From NCBI GenBank assembly GCA_910579745.1, contig CAJTVH010000004.1, positions 42,010-106,009 on the forward strand: a DNA stretch of 64,000 nt, given 5' to 3'. Under the pieces are notes generated by a model. That model was given only the letters and a program-made list of their open reading frames with translations. It did not search any database and was not told the DNA's origin. Position numbers and translations under genes: made by a program. Shown piece by piece: positions 17,065 through 24,960 of the stretch (positions are counted from its first letter, which is position 1; each line of letters begins with the position of its first letter). The stretch is from an uncultured Clostridia bacterium (GTDB taxonomy: Bacteria > Bacillota > Clostridia > Lachnospirales > CAG-274).

Positions 17065-18975
17065 TTAACGTCTTTTAAAATTAGGTAAAATTTCCTGTAA
17101 TACCTTATAAGTCTCCTCACTCCCCGCATACGAGGCGTCATTAAGTCTTTCAAGCTGTTTTTTAAATAACGTATAATCAATCTCAACAGGTTTAGTAATA
17201 AATATTTTATCGTGATAAGTCACTGATAACTCATCCTTTTCATCCTCCATAATTAACTCTTCGTATAATTTCTCCCCCGGTCTTAAGCCTATATATATAA
17301 TATTTATGTCTTTTCCCGGAACATATCCCGAAAGTCGTATGAGATTTTTCGCCAAATCATTTATTTTAACAGGGTCGCCCATATCAAGAACAAAAATTTT
17401 GCCGCTCTGCCCTATTCCTCCCGCCTGAAGCACAAGCCTCGCCGCCTCAGGAATAGTCATAAAATACCTGACAACCTCAGGGTCAGTAACCGTAACGGGC
17501 CCGCCGTTTTTAATTTGCCTTTTAAATATAGGTATAACGCTTCCGTTGCTTCCAAGAACATTTCCAAACCTTACAGCCATAAACTTTGTCTCACTCTTTA
17601 CAGCCATACTCTGAATAATAAGCTCAGTAACCCTTTTTGTGGCTCCCATTACATTTGTTGGATTAACCGCTTTGTCCGTAGACAATAGGACAAATCTCTC
17701 AACATTATATTTGTCAGCGAAAATAGCCACGTTCATCGTTCCAAACACATTATTTTTAACAGCTTCCTCCGGACAATTCTCCATAAGAGTAACATGTTTA
17801 TGCGCCGCCGCGTGAAAAACCACGGCGGGTTTAAAATCATTAAATAATTTCTCAAGACAAACATTATCCCTAATCGAGCCAATTTTAATAATAAATTCTG
17901 TTTCTTTATAATTTTCTCTCAGTTCATTATAAATCTCGAAAGCGGAGTTTTCATAAACATCAAAAATTATAAGCTTTGACGGAGAGAACTTGGAAATCTG
18001 CCTGCACAATTCAGACCCAATAGAACCGCCGCCTCCGGTAACAAGCACAATTTTGTGTTTTAAATAACCTGATATGCTTTTAACATCAATATTTATTTCA
18101 TCACGTGAAAGCAAATCGGCGATATTTATATCCATAATTGAGTTTTGAGTGGCTAAAACGCCGTTTGAAATATCGCTTATTGGCTGAACCTTTTTTAATA
18201 CACACTCGGTCTTTGTACAATAATCAATAATTTTTCTAAGCTGTATATTAGTCGCTGTTGAAATCGCTATAATTATTTCATCAATATTATACATTTTAGC
18301 GAGCTTTGGAATACTTTTCGTCCCATACACAACTCTTACACCGTTAATATTTGTGTTATTTTTTTCCTTATCGTCGTCAACAACAATAACAGGCACTCTA
18401 TCCTCAAATCTCGGCTCATTTTTAAATATCTTTTTTATAACATCATTTCCAGTGTTTCCCGCTCCGATTATCATAACTCTTTTATAACCGGCTTTTTTAC
18501 TCATCATATGACCGGCGTAGTTAAAAACTCTCTTGACTATACGCCCGCCAAACCTTGTAAGCACGCATAAAATTATATTGGATACACAGGCCACAAATAT
18601 CATTCTTTTAGGTAAAATCAAAAGTTGTTTGCCTGAAATAATTAAAGAGTCGATAAAATAAACGCAAATAAATATAATAGTATTCGCGATAATAACTTTG
18701 AAAACATCTTCTATCGCTGCATATTCCCATAAATTATTATAGAATCTAAAAGCGGCATAAACAATCCAGCAAATAACAGGGGCCAGAATAACCATAAATA
18801 AATACCAAATCCACACTGTATCGGGAATCGCTACTTTGCTTCCTCCTGGAATACTTCCGTCAAACCATAATCCAATACTTATAAGAATGGAAAAATTTAT
18901 ATATATCGCGTCAAGAATAATGTATAATAAAGCTTTGCTAATACTTCCGCTAATAAAATTCTTAACCTTACCCAT
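17065..18975 (-). CDS. capD: Membrane-anchored nucleotide-sugar 4,6-dehydratase (CapD/WbpM/FlaA1 family)
   Basis: A 636-residue protein. The N-terminal 150 residues hold about four membrane helices. Residues about 175-300 form a Rossmann CoA-binding-like domain (VMIIGAGNTGNDVIKK). The SDR domain starts near 310 with VLVTGGGGSIGSELCRQI and contains LLSTDKAVNPTNVMGATKR, in which Met replaces the usual catalytic Tyr, the signature of UDP-GlcNAc 4,6-dehydratases of the WbpM/PglF type. It probably makes the UDP-4-keto-6-deoxy sugar used for bacillosamine or related residues. Start at ATG 18973-18975 behind GGAGGG; an upstream TTG lacks a suitable site. It belongs functionally with the sugar transferase and O-antigen-ligase-like gene. 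Confidence 0.93.
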   Translation of the reverse strand: MGKVKNFISGSISKALLYIILDAIYINFSILISIGLWFDGSIPGGSKVAIPDTVWIWYLFMVILAPVICWIVYAAFRFYNNLWEYAAIEDVFKVIIANTIIFICVYFIDSLIISGKQLLILPKRMIFVACVSNIILCVLTRFGGRIVKRVFNYAGHMMSKKAGYKRVMIIGAGNTGNDVIKKIFKNEPRFEDRVPVIVVDDDKEKNNTNINGVRVVYGTKSIPKLAKMYNIDEIIIAISTATNIQLRKIIDYCTKTECVLKKVQPISDISNGVLATQNSIMDINIADLLSRDEINIDVKSISGYLKHKIVLVTGGGGSIGSELCRQISKFSPSKLIIFDVYENSAFEIYNELRENYKETEFIIKIGSIRDNVCLEKLFNDFKPAVVFHAAAHKHVTLMENCPEEAVKNNVFGTMNVAIFADKYNVERFVLLSTDKAVNPTNVMGATKRVTELIIQSMAVKSETKFMAVRFGNVLGSNGSVIPIFKRQIKNGGPVTVTDPEVVRYFMTIPEAARLVLQAGGIGQSGKIFVLDMGDPVKINDLAKNLIRLSGYVPGKDINIIYIGLRPGEKLYEELIMEDEKDELSVTYHDKIFITKPVEIDYTLFKKQLERLNDASYAGSEETYKVLQEILPNFKRR

Positions 18976-19072
18976 AAATTCCCTCCGCTTTTTAAGAGCC
19001 AATTAAAACCATAAAAATCCATAATAAGCTTTTTATAAACGCTTAATCACCAAAATTTAATAACAAATCTCA

Positions 19073-19176
19073 TATAGCAAACCAATAAAAGAATAAATAA
19101 AAAGAATTTAATAAACCTAATATATATCAAAGAATTATTTTATTGATTCCCGCTAAAAATTTTGCGGATTGCTATA
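19073..19176. repeat. Family B palindromic repeat
   Basis: Ends TATAGCAA and TTGCTATA are exact inverted repeats. Inside are CCAATAAAAGAAT and ATTATTTTATTGATTCCC in inverted orientation. The element fills most of the gap between the O-antigen-ligase-like gene and the dehydratase gene. Confidence 0.7.
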
Positions 19177-19222
19177 AACGCGAAAAATAAACTAAAATAC
19201 ACAACATAACTATTATACTTTT

Positions 19223-21136
19223 TTATTTACTAAGATAATCTCGTTTAATACCTGAAAATTCCGTAACAGCGAAGCCCGCCCCAATCATAATCCAAAAAGC
19301 TGGTGAAACTGAAACTGTGCTGTCAGTCGCCAAAGCGGCGATAAGATACCCGACAATTCCCATAAGAAAAGCAAATTTAAGTGAAATAACAAGTCTATCT
19401 TTTACCTCATCTCTCATAATACTTCTTATAGTCCTGTAAATATACAAGATGAAAAGCACGCCTAACGCTATAAGAGATAACAGTCCCGTATTTATAGCGG
19501 TCTGTAAATAAAAATTATGAGGTTTATCAACAATTATATAAGGATTTCCTAAATACATAAGCTTTTCCTGAAGCTCATACTGCGGAAAAACAACAGAGAA
19601 ACTATCCGGACCGCTTCCGAAAACAATACCTCTAAGCCCATTTAACAAAACAAGAGGTATACTTCTTGACCATATATAACCTCGTCCAGTACCAAACGTC
19701 TCACTACCCTCAAACCCTATTCTTTCAGCTTTTTTATCAGGAGAGTATAACTCATAGAAGTTATCTGTCACAGAAATTTTTCCACTATCGGAAACAGTAA
19801 AATGTATGAATACTTTTCCATTTTTTATATCAAAAAAAGGAATTGTGTCATTTTTTCTAAGATAAACGCCTACTTCAAGTTCCGTACCATAAAATGTTGT
19901 CGCGTTAAAAATTTCCTGTTTATTCTCAAGATTTTTAATAGCGTCCACACTAAACTCAAATTCCCCGATTATCCCCTTGTTATCTGAAAGTTTGACAACC
20001 TGTCCACGCTCGTCATAATCAACATAAAGATTTTGGTCACCGCCATTTTCAAAAGTCGAAATATCAATTCTGTTTTTATCATTATCAACAGAAAAACTTT
20101 GAAAATAATACCCTGTTTTCGCCTGAGTGTTACCCATAAAAATATCTATATTATCTTTAATTTTCGACTGTACACTTTCATTGTTAGCGACATAATAACC
20201 CGCTCCCAAAATAATAACAACAACTAAAGCCGTAATACAAGCTGAAAAGATTTTTGAACATTCCTTATATTTTTTATTTTTCAAAATATAAATAAGCGCG
20301 ATAACAGCTCCCATAAAAAGTGAGCAAAATACAGCAATTAATCCACCTTCGGAAGAACTTCCGATAAGATTGCATGCCAATATAAAACTTAGTATAATCG
20401 CGCATACTTTAAATATTCCGTCAACTCCAAATTTCTTTTCGGTAAAAATAGGCAAAGATATGGCAAGCGTTAAAGTAAAAGGCAAAACTAAGGCACAAAA
20501 CATACCAACACAGTTAGGGTTGTACAAAAATGAGTAAACCTCGTCAAACCTCGCCGTTATAGGTTTTCCCGTATAATCTTTGCCCAAAATGTATTTCGTA
20601 CCTAAATCCGTCTCAAAAAAATCCATACCCAAATATTGGAAATAACCCACTATACCAATAATAAACGCGCCTAAAAAAATACCGAACACAATAAATCTCA
20701 TCCTAAACTGATTTTCACAATATTTGAAAGTGATAATCATAAATACCATATATGACAAAAGAACCCAAACATTCTCATAACGCTCGCTTATACCGGCTAA
20801 AGCAATATCCTTGTAAGGTGTCATAATAAATGAGATAAAAGCCAGAAACATAAAAGCCAAACCGCAGAAAAATATCGGATGTCCGAAATTATACTTTTTA
20901 TATCCCTTTTCAGGAACAAACATTAAAAACACAGCCCCCAAAAAAAAGGCGACAAAACAAAGCGCTAAAGATTTATAATACGAAAATACGTCTGTTACAG
21001 AGCTTCCCCCTCGTATACTGCTTTCCGATATTGTAATATCCGTTCTCACCGCACTCACAAAAAGCGGTATGACAGCAAGAACAATAATTAAGCATATTCC
21101 TATAGTATAATCATACCAATCTCTCTTCTCTTTCAT
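19223..21136 (-). CDS. O-antigen ligase/polymerase-like membrane protein with large extracellular insert
   Basis: This 637-residue protein has roughly 12-14 hydrophobic segments and the Wzy_C-type loop GSGPDSFSVVFPQY followed by KPHNFYLQTAINTGLLSL near residues 520-570, typical of the O-antigen ligase family, which joins or polymerises lipid-linked glycans outside the membrane. Unusually, residues about 325-480 form a hydrophilic block with beta-rich character (TFENGGDQNLYVDYDE, KNGKVFIHFTVSDSGK) inserted before the catalytic loop. AAGGAGG precedes the ATG. Together with the sugar transferase and dehydratase it points to a secreted polysaccharide or glycoprotein glycan. Donor and acceptor cannot be assigned. 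Confidence 0.85.
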   Translation of the reverse strand: MKEKRDWYDYTIGICLIIVLAVIPLFVSAVRTDITISESSIRGGSSVTDVFSYYKSLALCFVAFFLGAVFLMFVPEKGYKKYNFGHPIFFCGLAFMFLAFISFIMTPYKDIALAGISERYENVWVLLSYMVFMIITFKYCENQFRMRFIVFGIFLGAFIIGIVGYFQYLGMDFFETDLGTKYILGKDYTGKPITARFDEVYSFLYNPNCVGMFCALVLPFTLTLAISLPIFTEKKFGVDGIFKVCAIILSFILACNLIGSSSEGGLIAVFCSLFMGAVIALIYILKNKKYKECSKIFSACITALVVVIILGAGYYVANNESVQSKIKDNIDIFMGNTQAKTGYYFQSFSVDNDKNRIDISTFENGGDQNLYVDYDERGQVVKLSDNKGIIGEFEFSVDAIKNLENKQEIFNATTFYGTELEVGVYLRKNDTIPFFDIKNGKVFIHFTVSDSGKISVTDNFYELYSPDKKAERIGFEGSETFGTGRGYIWSRSIPLVLLNGLRGIVFGSGPDSFSVVFPQYELQEKLMYLGNPYIIVDKPHNFYLQTAINTGLLSLIALGVLFILYIYRTIRSIMRDEVKDRLVISLKFAFLMGIVGYLIAALATDSTVSVSPAFWIMIGAGFAVTEFSGIKRDYLSK

Positions 21137-21639
21137 TTTTATCCTCCTTGTTAAAATTCAAATTTAAGAATTTATATATAAAAACTATTTTTTTCTTATA
21201 GCATATCTGAAAAACGCTTTGAGATATATAAATTGGGGTGAGTTTGTAAAAATGAGGAAAGAAAAAACACATTATCATTATATATAAGCTTACCTCAAAT
21301 TTTAGATAATAAAAATATGAACAATTTAAGCGTTTGATACATCCAAATAAGTTTTTAAATATACAAAATATATATTGCTAAAAAATTGTATTCTCTGTTA
21401 TTTTTTTAATTGATTGGATATAAACACACACTCTCTCAAAAATTATATAATTGGCGTATATAAATTAAAATCAAAAGTATTATACCACATAAATCCAATT
21501 TAAACAACTCAAACAATATTAAATTTCTATTTACAACAATTATGACCTAAATAATAAAAAATAAATATTTCTATAATAAATCTGTTCAGAATAAAACTTT
21601 CCGCCTTAAAAAAAATTGCGGTACTTTACTTCTTATTCT
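21137..21639. other. 500-base gap between the ligase gene and rex
   Basis: Extremely AT-rich. I see no credible gene, RNA or clear repeat. A short CCGC/GCGG stem around an A-run at about 21600-21617 lies 23 bases after the rex stop on the minus strand and could be a weak terminator. Confidence 0.4.
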
Positions 21640-22284
21640 TTACTCTTCATCTATAATATAATCCTTATTATTAAGTTTATATGAAAGCGTCATCATACTG
21701 TCGGTAAGGTGAATATTTTCAACAACGACATTTGGAGGTGTTTTAAGGTCAATGTGAGAAAAATTCCATATTCCCTTTATTCCACAGTCAATTATTATTT
21801 TAGAGACTTTAACGGCATTGTTTTTGGGTAGCGTTAAAACAACAATATCCACGTCATGACTTTTAAGAAAATCTTCCAAGGTATCAATATCGTAAATCTC
21901 AATTCCCCTTATTGTCATGCCAATAAGTCTTGGGTTTATATCAAACATGGCTATAAAATTAAAACCTCTTCTTTGAAAATTCACATAATTAACAAGAGCC
22001 TGCCCTATGTTTCCGGCACCAATAATAACTAAATTATATTGTTTGTCTATTCCAAGAATCTTCTTTATCTCCTCATAAAGAAGCTCAACATTATAACCGT
22101 ATCCCTGCTGACCAAAACAGCCAAAATTATTAAGATCCTGCCTTATTTGAGACGCCGTAACATTCATCCTTTTACTTAAATCCTTAGAGGAAATTCTTGT
22201 AATCCCATTATCAAGCAAATCGCCCAAGTATCTGTAATACCTCGGTAATCGCTTTATAACCGCTAATGATATTTTTTTCTCCAT
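21640..22284 (-). CDS. rex: Redox-sensing transcriptional repressor Rex
   Basis: The protein of about 214 residues has an N-terminal winged helix (KDLSKRMNVTASQIRQDLNN, recognition helix with the invariant RQD) and a C-terminal Rossmann domain (LVIIGAGNIGQALVNY) that senses NADH/NAD+. The YYRYL and FGxxGxGY elements (FGCFGQQGYGY) are invariant in Rex. It normally represses fermentation and respiration genes when NADH is low. I prefer the ATG at 22282-22284 since the ATG four codons upstream abuts the only AAGGA site. It is transcribed away from the ABC-F gene across a 550-base region with palindromes and a good minus-strand promoter (22617-22646). Confidence 0.95.
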   Translation of the reverse strand: MEKKISLAVIKRLPRYYRYLGDLLDNGITRISSKDLSKRMNVTASQIRQDLNNFGCFGQQGYGYNVELLYEEIKKILGIDKQYNLVIIGAGNIGQALVNYVNFQRRGFNFIAMFDINPRLIGMTIRGIEIYDIDTLEDFLKSHDVDIVVLTLPKNNAVKVSKIIIDCGIKGIWNFSHIDLKTPPNVVVENIHLTDSMMTLSYKLNNKDYIIDEE

Positions 22285-22341
22285 ATATGAAATCATTCCT
22301 TTTTGTTTTTATAAGGGAATATTCGATTAATTAAATTTCTT

Positions 22342-22368
22342 TTAAATATACCGTTCACGTATATTTAA
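22342..22368. promoter_or_regulatory. Perfect palindrome upstream of rex, possible operator
   Basis: Arms TTAAATATAC and GTATATTTAA are exact inverted repeats around a seven-base spacer. A second dyad, TTTAGCGAAC to GCTAAA, follows at 22371-22395. They lie in the rex leader. They do not match the usual Rex consensus (TTGTTAA-N4-TTAACAA) well, so the cognate protein is unknown. Confidence 0.35.
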
Positions 22369-22433
22369 TATTTAGCGAACAAATATTTTGCTAAAGCTGT
22401 TTTAATTATGTTCGACAAAAACTTATATTTAAT

Positions 22434-22535
22434 TATAGCGAAATAATAAAAAAATAAACAGGCAGGCTTTAATAAAACTAATATATAATGGAATTATTTT
22501 ATTGTGTCACACCAAAAATCCCGCGAAGCGCTATA
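22434..22535. repeat. Family B palindromic repeat upstream of rex
   Basis: Begins TATAGCG and ends CGCTATA (exact inverted repeat). The interior has AGGCTTTAATAAAACTAATATA and GGAATTATTTTATTGTGTCAC in the order seen in other family B copies. It lies between the rex promoter and the rex start. Confidence 0.65.
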
Positions 22536-22616
22536 ATGTAAAACAAAATAACCATAAACGGTAACTTATAAAAACTAATCGGATTTTCCTAAATTATCTT
22601 GACATAATGTAATAAA

Positions 22617-22646
22617 AGTATACCATTATTATTTAATTTTTGTCAA
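22617..22646 (-). promoter_or_regulatory. Sigma-A promoter toward rex
   Basis: On the minus strand TTGACA (22641-22646) and TATACT (22617-22622) are separated by 18 bp. A plus-strand TTGACA sits at 22599-22604, so promoter-like boxes for rex and the divergent ABC-F gene overlap. The leader to rex would be about 325 bases. Confidence 0.6.
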
Positions 22647-22838
22647 TCTTTCCTCTTTTAAACTTAAACCTTTTTTGGTAAAATATATCATATGGCGAAA
22701 CATTGTAATTCAATATTAAACAATATTTTTAACCTGTGCTAAAACTTTCGCTTTCTATGTGATAACTATATAAAAACTTATAAATCAACCCAGACTTTGA
22801 AAGTAAAAAACGAGTTAAAATTTCTACGGAGGTTTAAA

Positions 22839-24740
22839 ATGATACTGTCTTGCAACAATATAAAAAAATCTTATGGCACTGATATTATCTTAGAAAATAT
22901 CAGCTTTACAATAAATGAGCAGGAAAAAGTGGCTATAGTCGGAGTAAATGGTGCGGGAAAATCAACGCTTTTCAAAATAATAACATCTGAAATTCCTTGT
23001 GACGATGGAACAGTCTCTTTTCCCAAAAGTATACAAATAGGGTATTTTTCCCAAGATTTACAGATTGACAGCGATAAAACAATTTATGATGAGCTTTTAA
23101 CGGTATTTGATACTATTATCTCAATAGAAAAAGAAATGTCGGAAATAGAGCGTAAAATGGGTAATTCTGAAAACTCTGAGCTTGATTCATTAATGAAAAG
23201 ATATTCCTTGCTTTCTTCCGAACTTGAGGAAAATAACGGATATGAGTATAAAAGCAGAATAAGAGGAGTAATAAAAGGACTGGGCTTTACGGAAAACGAG
23301 TCGGAAACCCCAATAACTCATTTATCCGGGGGACAGAAAACTCGAATAGCCCTCGGAAAACTGCTTCTTTCCTCTCCTGATATACTTTTACTTGACGAAC
23401 CGACAAATCATCTTGACATAGAATCGATAAAATGGCTTGAGGATTTTTTAAAAAATTATAAAAACTGCGTGATAATAATTTCTCACGACCGATATTTCAT
23501 TAATAAAACGACAACGAAAATAATTGAGATTGAAAATAAAAAATCCACGATATATAATGGAAATTATAGCTTTTACGCCGAAAAAAAAGCAATAAACCGT
23601 CAAATTGAGTTAAATCATTATATAACTCAGCAAAAAGAAATAAAGCGGCAAGAAGAAGTAATCAAGAAGCTTCGCTCGTTTAACAGAGAAAAATCAATAA
23701 AACGAGCGGAAAGCCGTGAAAAGGCGTTAAATAAAATGGAACTTATTGATAAACCCGAAAATCTTCCCGATAAAATAAAAATAACGTTAAAACCCAAAAT
23801 AGAAAGCGGTTACGACGTTCTTTCAGTAATAGATCTAAAAAAAGACTTTGCCGACAAAAATCTTTTTAGAAACATCTCATTTGAGATAAAAAAAGGTGAT
23901 AAAGTAGCGTTAATAGGTCCTAACGGAGTCGGAAAAACAACATTAATAAAAATGATATTAAACAAAGTAGAAAAAACCTCTGGAGAAATAAAATTAGGCG
24001 CTAACATTAACATAGGTTATTATGATCAGGAACATCAAGGCATAAGTACAGAAAAAACTATTTTTGACGAAATTTCTGACTCATTTCCAAAACTTACAAA
24101 TTTTGAGATACGAAATACCCTGGCGGCTTTCGTTTTTACAGGTGACGATGTTTTCAAAGACATATCCTCATTAAGCGGAGGAGAAAAAGGTCGCGTCGCT
24201 CTCGCGAAAATAATGCTTTCAAACGCTAATTTTCTTATTTTGGACGAACCCACAAACCATCTTGACATAAACTCAAAAGAAATTCTTGAGGAAGCTTTAA
24301 GAAACTATGAGGGAACTTGTCTTTATATTTCCCATGACCGTTATTTTATAAACAATACAGCTGAGAAAATAATAGATTTGACGCCATGCAAAGCTATAAT
24401 TTATAACGGCGATTACGATTATTATATGGAGAAAAAAACATTAATAAAAGAAACTCCCGCTTCCTTTTTTGAGAGAAATTTGTATTCCTCAGGAAAATCA
24501 GACTGGCAAAAACAAAAAGAAGAAACAGCTTTAAAGAGAAAAAAAGAAAATCTCATAAAAAAAATAGAAAAACAAATAGAAGAAACAGAGGAAAAAATCT
24601 CCCTCCTTGATAAACTTTTAGAAAAAGAGGAAATATATACAAGCGCACAAAAATCAAAGGAAATATATGAGGAAAAAACCGCTCTTGAGGAAAAATTGCT
24701 TCAAATATATTCTGAATGGGAAAATTTAACTTCTGAGTAA
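22839..24740 (+). CDS. ABC-F family ATPase (translation factor type)
   Basis: A soluble 633-residue protein with two ABC modules and no membrane domain. Module 1 has GVNGAGKST, LSGGQKTR and LLLDEPTNHLD; module 2 has GPNGVGKTT, LSGGEKGR and LILDEPTNHLD. A charged linker (about residues 245-310, IKRQEEVIKKLRSFNREKS) corresponds to the P-site tRNA interaction motif, and the C-terminus (about 560-633) is a Lys/Glu-rich coiled coil as in Uup and YdiF. Such proteins act on the ribosome, either in ordinary translation or in antibiotic protection; linker length and context give no sign of resistance. Start at ATG 22839 after GGAGG. No operon partner. Confidence 0.93.
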   Translation: MILSCNNIKKSYGTDIILENISFTINEQEKVAIVGVNGAGKSTLFKIITSEIPCDDGTVSFPKSIQIGYFSQDLQIDSDKTIYDELLTVFDTIISIEKEMSEIERKMGNSENSELDSLMKRYSLLSSELEENNGYEYKSRIRGVIKGLGFTENESETPITHLSGGQKTRIALGKLLLSSPDILLLDEPTNHLDIESIKWLEDFLKNYKNCVIIISHDRYFINKTTTKIIEIENKKSTIYNGNYSFYAEKKAINRQIELNHYITQQKEIKRQEEVIKKLRSFNREKSIKRAESREKALNKMELIDKPENLPDKIKITLKPKIESGYDVLSVIDLKKDFADKNLFRNISFEIKKGDKVALIGPNGVGKTTLIKMILNKVEKTSGEIKLGANINIGYYDQEHQGISTEKTIFDEISDSFPKLTNFEIRNTLAAFVFTGDDVFKDISSLSGGEKGRVALAKIMLSNANFLILDEPTNHLDINSKEILEEALRNYEGTCLYISHDRYFINNTAEKIIDLTPCKAIIYNGDYDYYMEKKTLIKETPASFFERNLYSSGKSDWQKQKEETALKRKKENLIKKIEKQIEETEEKISLLDKLLEKEEIYTSAQKSKEIYEEKTALEEKLLQIYSEWENLTSE

Positions 24741-24860
24741 AAAATTAAATTGTATTCTAAAAATAAAAAACTATTTGTATTTAATATAAAATTATTTTAA
24801 ACCTATAATATTTAAACTTGCTTATAATATAGCTCTCCTTTTCATATTCATTACAATTTT

Positions 24861-24906
24861 TAAAGGATGGTTTAAAAATCTATAATGATTTTTAAACCAT
24901 CCTTTA
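24861..24906. terminator. Intergenic hairpin between convergent genes
   Basis: A perfect 20-bp stem (24861-24880 with 24887-24906) with a six-base loop lies between the convergent ABC-F gene and the membrane protein gene. It is probably a shared terminator, although the T-runs at its feet are short. Confidence 0.65.
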
Positions 24907-24960
24907 AATTTACGTAAATCTCAATTTCCTTATTTACTTAAAAATTAATACAAATTAATT

